A stretch of 16,568 nucleotides of DNA from JBGPYM01 sp041493205. GTDB lineage: Bacteria > Bacteroidota > Ignavibacteria > UBA10030 > UBA6906. Under the pieces are notes generated by a model that was given only the letters and a program-made list of their open reading frames with translations, ran no database searches and was not told the origin of the DNA. The stretch is from the NCBI GenBank assembly GCA_041493205.1, contig JBGPYM010000040.1, positions 1-16,568 on the forward strand, given 5' to 3'. This document shows, in pieces, positions 8,683 to 16,568 of this stretch; positions within the stretch are counted from its first letter, which is position 1, and every line of letters starts with the position of its first letter. The position numbers were made by a program, and so were the translations under genes.

Positions 8683-9975
8683 CTACGCCTTGGTTCGTCC
8701 GAATGCCTTGAGCCCGGCGTATTCCGCTGTATCCCCGAGCGCTTCTTCAATACGCAGAAGCTGGTTGTATTTTGCGATGCGGTCGGTGCGGCTGGCGGAA
8801 CCGGTCTTGATCTGCCCCGCATTGGTCGCTACCGCAATGTCGGCAATCGTGACATCCTCCGTTTCTCCGGACCGGTGGCTGATCACGCTGGTGTACCCTG
8901 CCCGCCGCGCCATGTCGATGGCATTCAGGGTCTCGGTGAGCGTGCCGATCTGGTTCACTTTGATGAGGATCGAATTCGCGACCCCGAGGTCAATTCCCTT
9001 TTTGAGAAATTCCGTGTTCGTCACGAAGAGATCATCTCCGACGAGCTGGATTTTTTTCCCCAGCGTATCGGTCATCAGCTTCCACCCGTCCCAGTCGTTC
9101 TCCGCCATCCCGTCTTCGATGGAGATGATCGGATACTGCCGGACCCACGATTCATAATACTTGACCATGGCTTCGGGAGTCTTGGAGGATTTGTCCGATT
9201 TTTGGAAGACATACCGTCCGTTTTCAAAAAACTCGCTCGAGGCCGGGTCGAGTGCCAGAAAGACGTCCTTCCCCGCGGTGTATCCTGCCTTGCCGATCGC
9301 TTCCAGGATCACCTCAACCGCCTCTTCATTTGATTTGAGGTTGGGTGCAAATCCCCCTTCATCGCCGACCGCGGTATTGTATCCCTTTCCCTTGAGCACC
9401 GCCTTGAGGGCGTGGAACACTTCCGTGCCCGTCCGGAGGGCCTCGGCGAAGCTCGGCGCTGCGGCAGGCACAATCATAAACTCCTGGATATCGACGTTGT
9501 TATCGGCATGCTTCCCCCCGTTCAGGATGTTCATCATGGGTACCGGAAGCACCTTCGCGTTCGTCCCGCCGATGTAACGGTAGAGCGGCATTTTGAGCGA
9601 GAGCGCGGCCGCCTTTGCCGCCGCGAGCGAGACCCCGAGAATGGCGTTTGCGCCGAGTTTTGACTTGGTCGGCGTCCCATCGAGGTGGATCATGATCGTG
9701 TCGATGTCCGCCTGCTGAACGGCGTCGTATCCCGTCAGCTCTTCCGCGATGGTATTGTTCACGTGTTCGACCGCGTTGCGGACACCCTTCCCGCCATAGC
9801 GCGATTTGTCCCCGTCCCGCAGTTCAACCGCTTCATGTTCACCGGTGGAAGCGCCGCTCGGGACCGCAGCACGACCCATGACGCCGTTCTCCAGTGTCAC
9901 GTCCACTTCAATTGTCGGATTTCCGCGCGAATCGAGGATTTCACGGCCGATGATGTCGGCAATTAATGTACTCAT
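8683..9975 (-). CDS. eno: Enolase (phosphopyruvate hydratase)
   Basis: This 430-residue cytoplasmic glycolytic enzyme interconverts 2-phosphoglycerate and phosphoenolpyruvate. The mobile loop SGASTGEHEAVELRDGD (40-56) is intact, as are the acid/base pair E206 (GDEGG) and K339 (LIKVNQIGT). The Mg ligands are D243 (LDPASSEF), E287 (IEDG) and D314 (GDDLFVTN). The signature SHRSGETED is at 367-375. These positions sit two residues before the E. coli numbering, so the alignment is gap-free there. The ATG at 9975 is fixed by AAGGAG (9982-9987) with a 6 nt spacer; upstream in-frame codons to 10083 lie in the leader and in the end of the glycosyltransferase gene. A candidate promoter lies just upstream. 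PEP made here is also the second substrate of MurA, encoded three genes upstream, though eno is a general housekeeping gene. Confidence 0.98.
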   Translation of the reverse strand: MSTLIADIIGREILDSRGNPTIEVDVTLENGVMGRAAVPSGASTGEHEAVELRDGDKSRYGGKGVRNAVEHVNNTIAEELTGYDAVQQADIDTIMIHLDGTPTKSKLGANAILGVSLAAAKAAALSLKMPLYRYIGGTNAKVLPVPMMNILNGGKHADNNVDIQEFMIVPAAAPSFAEALRTGTEVFHALKAVLKGKGYNTAVGDEGGFAPNLKSNEEAVEVILEAIGKAGYTAGKDVFLALDPASSEFFENGRYVFQKSDKSSKTPEAMVKYYESWVRQYPIISIEDGMAENDWDGWKLMTDTLGKKIQLVGDDLFVTNTEFLKKGIDLGVANSILIKVNQIGTLTETLNAIDMARRAGYTSVISHRSGETEDVTIADIAVATNAGQIKTGSASRTDRIAKYNQLLRIEEALGDTAEYAGLKAFGRTKA

Positions 9976-9981
9976 GGAGCT

Positions 9982-9987
9982 CTCCTT
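9982..9987 (-). promoter_or_regulatory. Ribosome binding site of eno
   Basis: AAGGAG on the minus strand lies 6 nt before the ATG at 9975. It is one of the best Shine-Dalgarno matches in the window and it decides the enolase start over upstream in-frame codons. Confidence 0.75.
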
Positions 9988-9995
9988 GTTCTGGG

Positions 9996-10026
9996 CAAAG
10001 TGAATCAGCAGAGTAAATACGTCAAA
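9996..10026 (-). promoter_or_regulatory. Candidate Bacteroidota-type promoter for eno
   Basis: In the 64 bp gap between the glycosyltransferase stop and eno, the minus strand carries TTTG (10026-10023), then 19 bp, then TCACTTTG (10003-9996). The Bacteroidota housekeeping promoter is TTTG, 19-21 bp, TAnnTTTG, so only one fixed base differs. Transcription would begin near 9990 and the leader would be short, just containing the AAGGAG site. It would give eno, the hexomutase and the genes downstream their own supply of transcript. Confidence 0.42.
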
Positions 10027-10039
10027 TTGGGGCAAAAAA

Positions 10040-11098
10040 TCAACGAGAGAGGATCTGCTCGATCGCAGCAGACACTTCCGCAACGGTGAGAAGCTTCATG
10101 CATTCCATATATCCGTCCCCCGTGCGTGTACACACGTCGAGATGGCACGGATGACAGGGAACGTCTTTGCGCAGTGCGCGATGGCCGTCCGCGGCTTCAT
10201 AGGGAAACCAGATGTCTTCTTCACCGGGACCGAAAATGCCAATGGTAGGCACGCCGAGTGCCGCCGCGATATGCATGGGTCCCGCGTCGTTGGACACCAC
10301 GACAGCACAGTGTGAAAGCACTGCACAGAGCTGTCGCAACGGGAGTGCGTCCAGGACATTCAGCGATGCGGTCGAGTGCCGCAGCACCGCTGCCGTGGTG
10401 TCGCGATCGGCCGGACCTGCGGTGATGATCACCCGGGCTCCGAGTCTGGCTCTGACCAGATCCGCGAGCTCTCCGAACCGTGCGGGTAACCATCGTTTCG
10501 CCGGCCATGTGGCGCCGGGGTGAAGGCACACGATCGGTTGAGCGGAGTCGACCGGCGCCGTTGAGCGGTCGAGCCACTGCAGATAGATTCTCGCTTCACG
10601 GCGTTCATCGGGTGTCAGAAACAGCTCGGTGCGTCCCGCAACTGGCGGAATCCCCGCGGCGGCGATCGATTGATTGTGAAATGCGATGGCGGTTTTTGGT
10701 TTCCCGTCGTCCCGGACCGTCACGGTGTAGAGCCGGCCCCGGGTTTTTCGTTCCGGTCCCACCCGCACTCGCGCGCCGCTCAGCCAGGTCAGGAGCGCAC
10801 TCCGCGGGTTCCCGAAGAAATCCACGGCAAGGTCGAACGATCGTCTGCGGAGGAGCATGGCGATGCGCGTCTGCTCGATGACTGCGGGCTTCGAAAAATC
10901 AAACGGGATGATTTCATTCAGGTGGGGGTTCTGCTCGAGCAGCGACACGGCGTTCTTCTCACCCAGGTAGGCGATGTACGCGTCCGGGAAGGCCGCGCGG
11001 ACGCTCCGGATGGCGGGCGTGGTGAGCACGACGTCGCCGATGAACTTCATCCGTGTCAGCAGGATGCGGCGGTAGGCGGGAAGCGGGTCACTCTGCAT
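10040..11098 (-). CDS. Glycosyltransferase family 9 (heptosyltransferase-like)
   Basis: This 352-residue GT-B enzyme of CAZy family GT9, the ADP-heptose:LPS heptosyltransferase family, would add a sugar to the lipopolysaccharide core at the inner face of the cytoplasmic membrane. The N-terminal motif RILLTRMKFIGDVVLTTPAI (11-30) is characteristic. The donor-binding half has LHPGATWPAKRW (192-203) and SNDAGPMHIAAALG (269-282), followed by GIFGPGEE. A cysteine set, C315, C318, C323 and C333, near the C-terminus is shared by many GT9 members. The start at ATG 11098 overlaps the upstream protease gene by 11 bp and has no clear Shine-Dalgarno, which fits translational coupling. Longer in-frame starts to 11170 would run inside the protease gene. 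The exact acceptor (heptosyltransferase I, II, III or another sugar) is unknown. Confidence 0.92.
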   Translation of the reverse strand: MQSDPLPAYRRILLTRMKFIGDVVLTTPAIRSVRAAFPDAYIAYLGEKNAVSLLEQNPHLNEIIPFDFSKPAVIEQTRIAMLLRRRSFDLAVDFFGNPRSALLTWLSGARVRVGPERKTRGRLYTVTVRDDGKPKTAIAFHNQSIAAAGIPPVAGRTELFLTPDERREARIYLQWLDRSTAPVDSAQPIVCLHPGATWPAKRWLPARFGELADLVRARLGARVIITAGPADRDTTAAVLRHSTASLNVLDALPLRQLCAVLSHCAVVVSNDAGPMHIAAALGVPTIGIFGPGEEDIWFPYEAADGHRALRKDVPCHPCHLDVCTRTGDGYMECMKLLTVAEVSAAIEQILSR

Positions 11099-13378
11099 GC
11101 GATCGCATCCATTCACACCGGTCGATCCACGTGTTGACATCGTCTTCCGCCGCCTCAGCATCTGCGACATTCAGGGATGTCCAGAAGTAAGAGCGGGCTT
11201 CTTCGTAACGCCCCATGCGGAAGAGCGCTTGCCCGAGGGAGCGCAGGCGGATGGCTTCCAGCTGACGGTCGAGCTCTTCGAGATTTGTCTGCATGAGCGC
11301 TGTGAGCGCGCCCTGATGATCGCCCAGCCGCAGGAGGATCCTTCCCCGGAGATAGAGGAGCCAGGGGAGTTCGCCGTCCTTCCGGAGCACGGAATCGATC
11401 ACGGCAACTCGCGCGGTATCACCTGCGTCTGTGAGAAACAGGGACGGATACCGCTTCCCCTCCGGGTCGGCGTTCAGCGCAAGCATTCTGACTCCCGAAC
11501 CTTCGGTGAAGCCTTCGCTGAGGTCGGCATGGTAGATCCGGTCATAGAGCGCAACTGCCCGCTCGGAATTCCCCGTTCTCCAGTATGCATCACCGATCAT
11601 GGTAAAGAGGGGAAGATACCGCGCGGGGTATTCATCCTGAAGGATGATGGAGTCGAGCGCCTCCGTCACTGCTCCGTATTTGTTCTGCCGAAGGGCGCTC
11701 GACAGCAGGCCGGCCAATGCCTCAGAGCCCCGCCCCTGTGCGTACGAGTCCGCGTACAACGATTCCGCCGCGGCATACTCTTTGCGTCCGAAGGCCACAC
11801 GCGCCTGCGCGTTTTGCTGTGCCAGCACGCGGGGGCATATCTTCGCGAATATCGCGGGGCGCCGGAAGAGTGCGTCCACGCGATCGCTGTCTTCACCGTC
11901 AACGGGAATCCGGGCCAGAAAACCGTACCATTCAGTCATGAGCTGTGTGAGCGTCCGGCCGTACGCTTCGGCGTAGTCCGCGGACCTGTAGAGACGGGTC
12001 ATTTTACGAATGCCGTACCGGTCGATGAGATACTTGCAGAAGGACCCGGCAAGGACATAGCTGACCGAGGAATGCTGTGATGCAAAGCCCCAGAAACTCA
12101 TGATGCGGCGGATGTCGGGGGCAACGCCCGACGCCCGCAGCGCCGCCGCATATTCGTGCAGCGTTCGGGTCCCCCATGCCCCGTCGATCGCCATCGCGAG
12201 GCCTTCGACGATGCCGGTGCTGGCGCTGGCGCGGATCACCGGAAGGCCAAAGGGGGCCGCGGCTGCGTGCACCAGTTCGTGCTTGAGCGATCCGTCCAGC
12301 GATTGTTTCGAGCAATGGATTTCCCCGCTCCATGGCTTCGTGATATCGGTGTTCCGTGCGCCGATGTAGCGCTGCTTCACCTCGGGCGACGGGTACACGT
12401 ACGAGACATAGTTCTCTGCGTGCGGGAGCGCGAGTGCGGCCTGGACCTGGGAGAGCCGGAACTCGTGCTCGGCGCCTACCGTCCGGATTTCGGCATCGGT
12501 GTACGACCCGGTTGCATAATAAATGATAAAGTGCGCGGTTCTGAATTCGCCGCCGAGCGATCGCTGGATGTATCCCGCGGTGGATTCGAACCCCAGCTCG
12601 CACCGGAACACGTACACAGCCGATAGTATCAGGACGATCGCCGCAGTGCGAAACCGGCGGCCCGGGCCGACCAGCCCCGCCACCAGACGAAGCCCTTTCA
12701 TGGTGGTGGAATCGCCGGGAGAGGAGTCAGCCACGATGATCATTCCCATCCAGGCGCATGCCGCAGCGATAAGGAGCGTGAGGATGCGGAACAGCGCGAG
12801 CGTGGTTGTGACGGGCAGGATTTCGTCGTAGGTGAGTCCGGGAAAGTAGCCGTACAGGACGTTATAGGAAAACAGAGCGGGGGTAAAATACCCGACGGCC
12901 ACGCTGTACCCCAAGAGCAGCACGCACACGGCACAGTAGACGATACGGGGATGCGTGTAGTGGACCGCGCAGAAAAACCCCAGCGCGGTGCCCAAGAGCG
13001 CGCTCACGCACGGCAGGAGGAAGTAAAAAGCGGTTCCTTCAGCGAGGGAACAATTGCGGACAAAGAGTGCATTGCCGGTCCCGATGATCAGCGGGATTAC
13101 CAGCAGGGAGAGATTGGCGGCTGCGGAACGGCCGAGCGCTTCCCGTGCACCTTGCATCCGTGGCACCGGGTTCTCGTTCCGGACCCCGGACGACGACCGG
13201 ACCAGGCTGATGGTGACCATTCCTGCACAGAGGGAAGAGAGGAACGCCGTCAGCGCGGAGAATTCATATCCAAGGGCGTTCAACAGCGGAAGCTGCGAAC
13301 AGACGAGCGCACACGCACCGTAGACGAGTGCCGCGATCCTCACGGAAGGCGCTGCGAGAAACGCAGGCGCGCGCAGGG

Positions 13379-13382
<4 letters not shown>
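11088..13382 (-). CDS. Multi-pass membrane peptidase MA-like zinc metalloprotease with C-terminal TPR region
   Basis: This is a three-part protein of 764 residues. Residues 1-260 are membrane, with hydrophobic segments at about 15-36, 41-61, 88-108, 117-141, 147-166, 193-217 and 245-260. Residues about 282-490 resemble the peptidase MA-like domain. It starts with a FIIYYATG strand, then has HELVH (368-372), a gluzincin HExxH motif. It also has IVEGLAMAID, where E393 is the likely third zinc ligand 21 residues on, and the family-like SVSYVLAGSFCKYLIDRYG. Residues about 520-745 look like degenerate TPR helices (FGRKEYAAAESLYADSY; LFRMGRYEEARSYF). The start codon is TTG, with GGAGG 4 nt upstream; it overlaps the murA stop as TTGA. 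The GT9 start overlaps its 3' end. Placement between murA and GT9 suggests an envelope role. The substrate is unknown, the exact helix count is uncertain, and I do not recognise this as a named gene. Confidence 0.85.
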
Positions 13383-14641
<1,259 letters not shown>

Positions 14642-14649
14642 GGAGATGT

Positions 14650-14653
14650 TCCT
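14650..14653 (-). promoter_or_regulatory. Ribosome binding site for the TTG start of murA
   Basis: AGGA on the minus strand lies 8 nt before TTG 14641, the codon that yields the standard MurA N-terminus MDKF. No ATG or GTG lies nearby in this frame. Confidence 0.5.
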
Positions 14654-14739
14654 GAAATGATGGACATACAATCAGCGGAAAAATCGCGCGAAAATCAATT
14701 TCGCCCGGCCGCACTGCGCCACGCCCTCTCATATTGCTT

Positions 14740-14756
14740 CTCCGTACCTGCCGGAG
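14740..14756 (+). promoter_or_regulatory. Small inverted repeat that includes the likely Shine-Dalgarno of the binding-protein gene
   Basis: CTCCG (14740-14744) can pair with CGGAG (14752-14756) around a 7 nt loop. The GGAG in the right arm is the only Shine-Dalgarno-like site before ATG 14768, with a rather long 11 nt spacer. Pairing would occlude it, so the hairpin could lower or modulate initiation. A 5 bp stem may also be chance. Confidence 0.25.
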
Positions 14757-14767
14757 TATATTGCTGC

Positions 14768-15646
14768 ATGAGTCACCGCCGGGCTTTTCTCCTCGCCGCG
14801 ATAACGTTCCTGTTCTGTTCCGCTCCCCTTCGGGCCCAGGTCTCCGTTGTTGACGATATTCAGCGTACGGTCTCCCTCCGGGCCCCCGCGGCGCGCGTCA
14901 TTTCCCTTGCTCCCAGCATTACGGAAAGTCTGTTTGCTATCGGCGCAGGCGACCGTGTCGTCGGCGTGACCGACTACTGCGACTATCCGGCCGGTGCGCG
15001 TCAGAGGCCGCGCGTGGGCGGAATGATCAATCCGAATATGGAAGCGGTCGTCGCACTCAAGCCCGATCTCATCGTGATGAGCATTGAGGGGAACATCCGG
15101 GATGATTTCCGCCGGCTGACAGACCTTGGTTTTCCGGTGCTGGTGACAAACCCCAGGACATTTGAGGGAATTTACCGCTCCATCTTCCAGCTGGGCACGA
15201 TGACCGGCTGCGCCGACAGTGCCGCTCACCTGATCGCAGCGCTGCGCTCCCGCGAGTCGGCTCTGCGGAAGCAGGCGGGCAATGGCGGCGTGCGTACCCT
15301 GCTCGTCGTCTCCGTGCAACCGCTGCTGGTTGCCGGTCGCAACACGTTCATCCACGAGTTGCTCGAGGCCGCAGGCGCGGTCAACCTCGCAGCGTATGCG
15401 CGGGGAAATTATCCCGCCTATAGCCGCGAAACCGTCATCGCGAACAATCCGGATGTCATCCTCGTTACGTCTGACGCGGTCGCCGATCCCTCCTCGCTGA
15501 CACGTCTGTTTCCGGAATGGCAGATCGTCGCCGCCGTGCGCCATGGACGAACCTACCGCGTCAATTCCGATCTCGTCACCCGCCCGGGCCCCCGGGCCCT
15601 GGATGCCCTGGAATCACTCGTCCATATTCTCCACGCCACCCGATGA
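14768..15646 (+). CDS. Periplasmic ABC-transporter substrate-binding protein, BtuF/metal-chelate type
   Basis: This 292-residue protein of the Peripla_BP_2 fold (class III binding proteins for vitamin B12, siderophores and haem) has a signal peptide at residues 1-23 (MSHRRAFLLAAITFLFCSAPLRA), probably cut before QVSVVDD. The single Cys there is not in a lipobox, so a soluble periplasmic protein is expected. Family signatures are RVISLAPSITESLFAIGA (43-60), VVGVTDYCDYP, VGGMINPNMEAVVALKPDLIV (83-103) and TRPGPRALDALE near the end. The motifs fit BtuF-like cobalamin binders best, but the ligand is not provable from sequence. No permease or ATPase gene is adjacent, so it would have to serve a transporter encoded elsewhere. 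Its stop overlaps the deoxynucleoside kinase start as ATGA. A longer in-frame reading back to 13643 is an antisense extension through murA. Confidence 0.88.
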   Translation: MSHRRAFLLAAITFLFCSAPLRAQVSVVDDIQRTVSLRAPAARVISLAPSITESLFAIGAGDRVVGVTDYCDYPAGARQRPRVGGMINPNMEAVVALKPDLIVMSIEGNIRDDFRRLTDLGFPVLVTNPRTFEGIYRSIFQLGTMTGCADSAAHLIAALRSRESALRKQAGNGGVRTLLVVSVQPLLVAGRNTFIHELLEAAGAVNLAAYARGNYPAYSRETVIANNPDVILVTSDAVADPSSLTRLFPEWQIVAAVRHGRTYRVNSDLVTRPGPRALDALESLVHILHATR

Positions 15647-16302
15647 AGAAAAAAACCCGCACCTCCCGCCGGAAAAAATACTTCATTGCCGTTGCCGGCA
15701 ATATCGGCTCCGGCAAATCTTCACTCACCAAGCTCCTCAGCGCGCACTTCGGCTGGACGCCCTATTTCGAGTCGGTCGAGGACAATCCGTACCTGAGCGA
15801 TTTCTACGCCGACATGAAGCGGTGGTCGTTCAACCTGCAGGTCTATTTCCTCTCCAATCGCTTCCGCAGTCACAAGTTGATCACCGAAGGTCCGCAGTCG
15901 GTTATTCTTGACCGGGCGATTTACGAGGATGCCGAGATTTTTGCCCGCAACCTGTTCGAGATCGGCAACATGGAGGAGCGGGACTACAGGAACTATGTCG
16001 CGCTCTATCAGGTGATGACCGGATACCTCCGCGCCCCCGACCTGTTGATTTACCTCCGGGCAAACGTTGACACGCTTCAGCGGCAGATTTCACTCCGCGG
16101 GCGCGATTTCGAACAATCGATCCGCCGGGAATACCTGGAACAACTTAACAGGCACTATGAGGCGTGGATCCGGCGCTATAACCTCGGCAAGGTCCTTGTC
16201 GTCGAATCCGATGCGCTTGATTTCGTCAACAGGAAGGATGATTTCCGGCGGGTCGTGGAAATGATCGGGGAGAAGCTGCGGATTAGAAAAAAAGGAGTTT
16301 GA
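15643..16302 (+). CDS. Deoxynucleoside kinase (dNK family)
   Basis: This 219-residue cytoplasmic kinase of the deoxynucleoside kinase family phosphorylates salvaged deoxynucleosides to monophosphates. The P-loop is GNIGSGKSS (19-27), preceded by a basic N-terminus (KKKTRTSRRKK). FESVEDNPY (42-50) holds the family's catalytic Glu region, and Q66 in FNLQVYFLSNR corresponds to the base-contacting Gln. DRAIYEDAEIFARNL starts at 90 and is the DR substrate motif. The arginine-rich lid is at about 152-165 (RGRDFE then RREY). It resembles bacterial deoxyadenosine/deoxyguanosine kinases, though substrate choice is not readable with certainty. Translation is probably coupled to the preceding gene by the ATGA overlap, since no Shine-Dalgarno precedes ATG 15643. 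The 3' end overlaps the convergent permease gene by 20 bp. Confidence 0.93.
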   Translation: MKKKTRTSRRKKYFIAVAGNIGSGKSSLTKLLSAHFGWTPYFESVEDNPYLSDFYADMKRWSFNLQVYFLSNRFRSHKLITEGPQSVILDRAIYEDAEIFARNLFEIGNMEERDYRNYVALYQVMTGYLRAPDLLIYLRANVDTLQRQISLRGRDFEQSIRREYLEQLNRHYEAWIRRYNLGKVLVVESDALDFVNRKDDFRRVVEMIGEKLRIRKKGV

Positions 16303-16568
16303 TGGCGATAACGAAGAGGAAGACTGCGTAGATTTTTTTGAGCGCCTCCGGCGGTGTGCTGTTCGCCGAGGTTGCGCCGAGCATACTGAACGGTACCGCC
16401 CCTGCAACAAGGGGCAGCGCGTGCAGGACGTCCACATAGCCGAGCGTCCAGCCCGGCAACAGCGGATTTCCCCATCCCCTGAGCATGTAACCGGCCGCTG
16501 CTGCTGCCGCGGTGACCACGATGGTTGCGCTGGAGGTCCCGAGCGCCTTCTTCAACGGGAAGTGGAGA
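16283..16568 (-). CDS. TauE/SafE-type membrane permease, C-terminal fragment (5' end beyond window)
   Basis: The frame is open to the right edge and about 95 C-terminal residues are visible. The fragment holds KKALGTSSATIVVTAAAAAAGY, then an alanine/glycine-rich helix pair (DVLHALPLVAGAVPFSMLGA), and ends PPEALKKIYAVFLFVIAIKLLFF. This is the pattern of the last three to four helices of TauE/SafE (DUF81) exporters, including the conserved TSSAT, the small-residue helix and the LKKIYA motif before the final helix. Family members move sulfite, sulfoacetate or other organosulfur anions, but many are uncharacterised, and the substrate cannot be inferred. It is convergent with the kinase gene and shares its last 20 bp, leaving no intergenic terminator. 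Confidence 0.8.
   Translation of the reverse strand, partial: LHFPLKKALGTSSATIVVTAAAAAAGYMLRGWGNPLLPGWTLGYVDVLHALPLVAGAVPFSMLGATSANSTPPEALKKIYAVFLFVIAIKLLFF

Larger units (their letters stand above)
14642..14767. promoter_or_regulatory. Divergent intergenic region between murA and the binding-protein gene
   Basis: These 126 bp separate the two divergent transcription units and must hold promoters for both, but I find no convincing -35/-10 pair on either strand. The part at 14675-14705 is AT-richer than its surroundings and contains the palindrome TCGCGCGA (14683-14690). The region is too short for a classical cobalamin riboswitch of about 200 nt. Confidence 0.4.

Noticed and set aside
7445..9157. 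A 570-codon plus-strand open frame
   Set aside because: It is antisense to the hexomutase and enolase genes, both of which have complete catalytic motifs; the frame itself has no recognisable domain.
11097..11108. Perfect 12 bp palindrome ATGCGATCGCAT with a HIP1-like GCGATCGC core
   Set aside because: It occurs at the protease/GT9 overlap. I did not notice further copies in the window, and it lies in coding sequence, so it is probably chance.
14642..14767. Cobalamin riboswitch before the BtuF-like gene
   Set aside because: CTGCCGG and GCACTG pieces recall parts of the B12 box, but 126 bp is too short for the classical element and I could not find the conserved core.

Overview
The window is a gene-dense chromosomal stretch of high GC content that carries housekeeping and cell-envelope genes. 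I see no rRNA, tRNA, CRISPR array, insertion sequence or phage gene. The DUF5916 protein, two candidate promoters that resemble the Bacteroidota TTTG / TAnnTTTG (or TTG / TAnnnTTTG) layout, and the LPS-type glycosyltransferase suggest a Gram-negative bacterium of the FCB group (Bacteroidota / Ignavibacteriota-like). That placement is an inference with moderate to low confidence.

Positions 14641 down to 1 (minus strand) hold nine co-directional genes in this transcriptional order: murA (peptidoglycan precursor synthesis), a multi-pass membrane zinc protease with a TPR tail, a family 9 glycosyltransferase, enolase, an alpha-D-phosphohexomutase, a GalT/HIT-like DUF4921 protein, an ABC-F ATPase, the 23S rRNA m5U methyltransferase RlmD/RumA, and a large secreted DUF5916 protein that runs off the left edge. 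Several junctions are overlapped stop/start codons: TTGA between murA and the protease, GTGA between the GalT-like gene and ABC-F, and ATGA between ABC-F and rlmD. The glycosyltransferase start also overlaps the end of the protease. The only gaps over 60 bp lie before eno and before the DUF5916 gene, and each holds a plausible promoter.

Positions 14768 to 16302 (plus strand) hold a divergent two-gene unit. A periplasmic binding protein of the BtuF/metal-chelate type overlaps by ATGA with a deoxynucleoside kinase. The kinase converges on, and overlaps by 20 bp, the 3' end of a TauE/SafE-type membrane permease that enters from the right edge on the minus strand.

Functionally, murA, the protease, the glycosyltransferase, the hexomutase and the GalT-like protein suggest envelope and sugar-nucleotide metabolism. 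ABC-F and rlmD form a ribosome-directed pair. The least described parts are the murA-coupled membrane metalloprotease and the DUF4921 GalT-like protein beside a phosphohexomutase. Neither amounts to a clearly new defence or mobile system.
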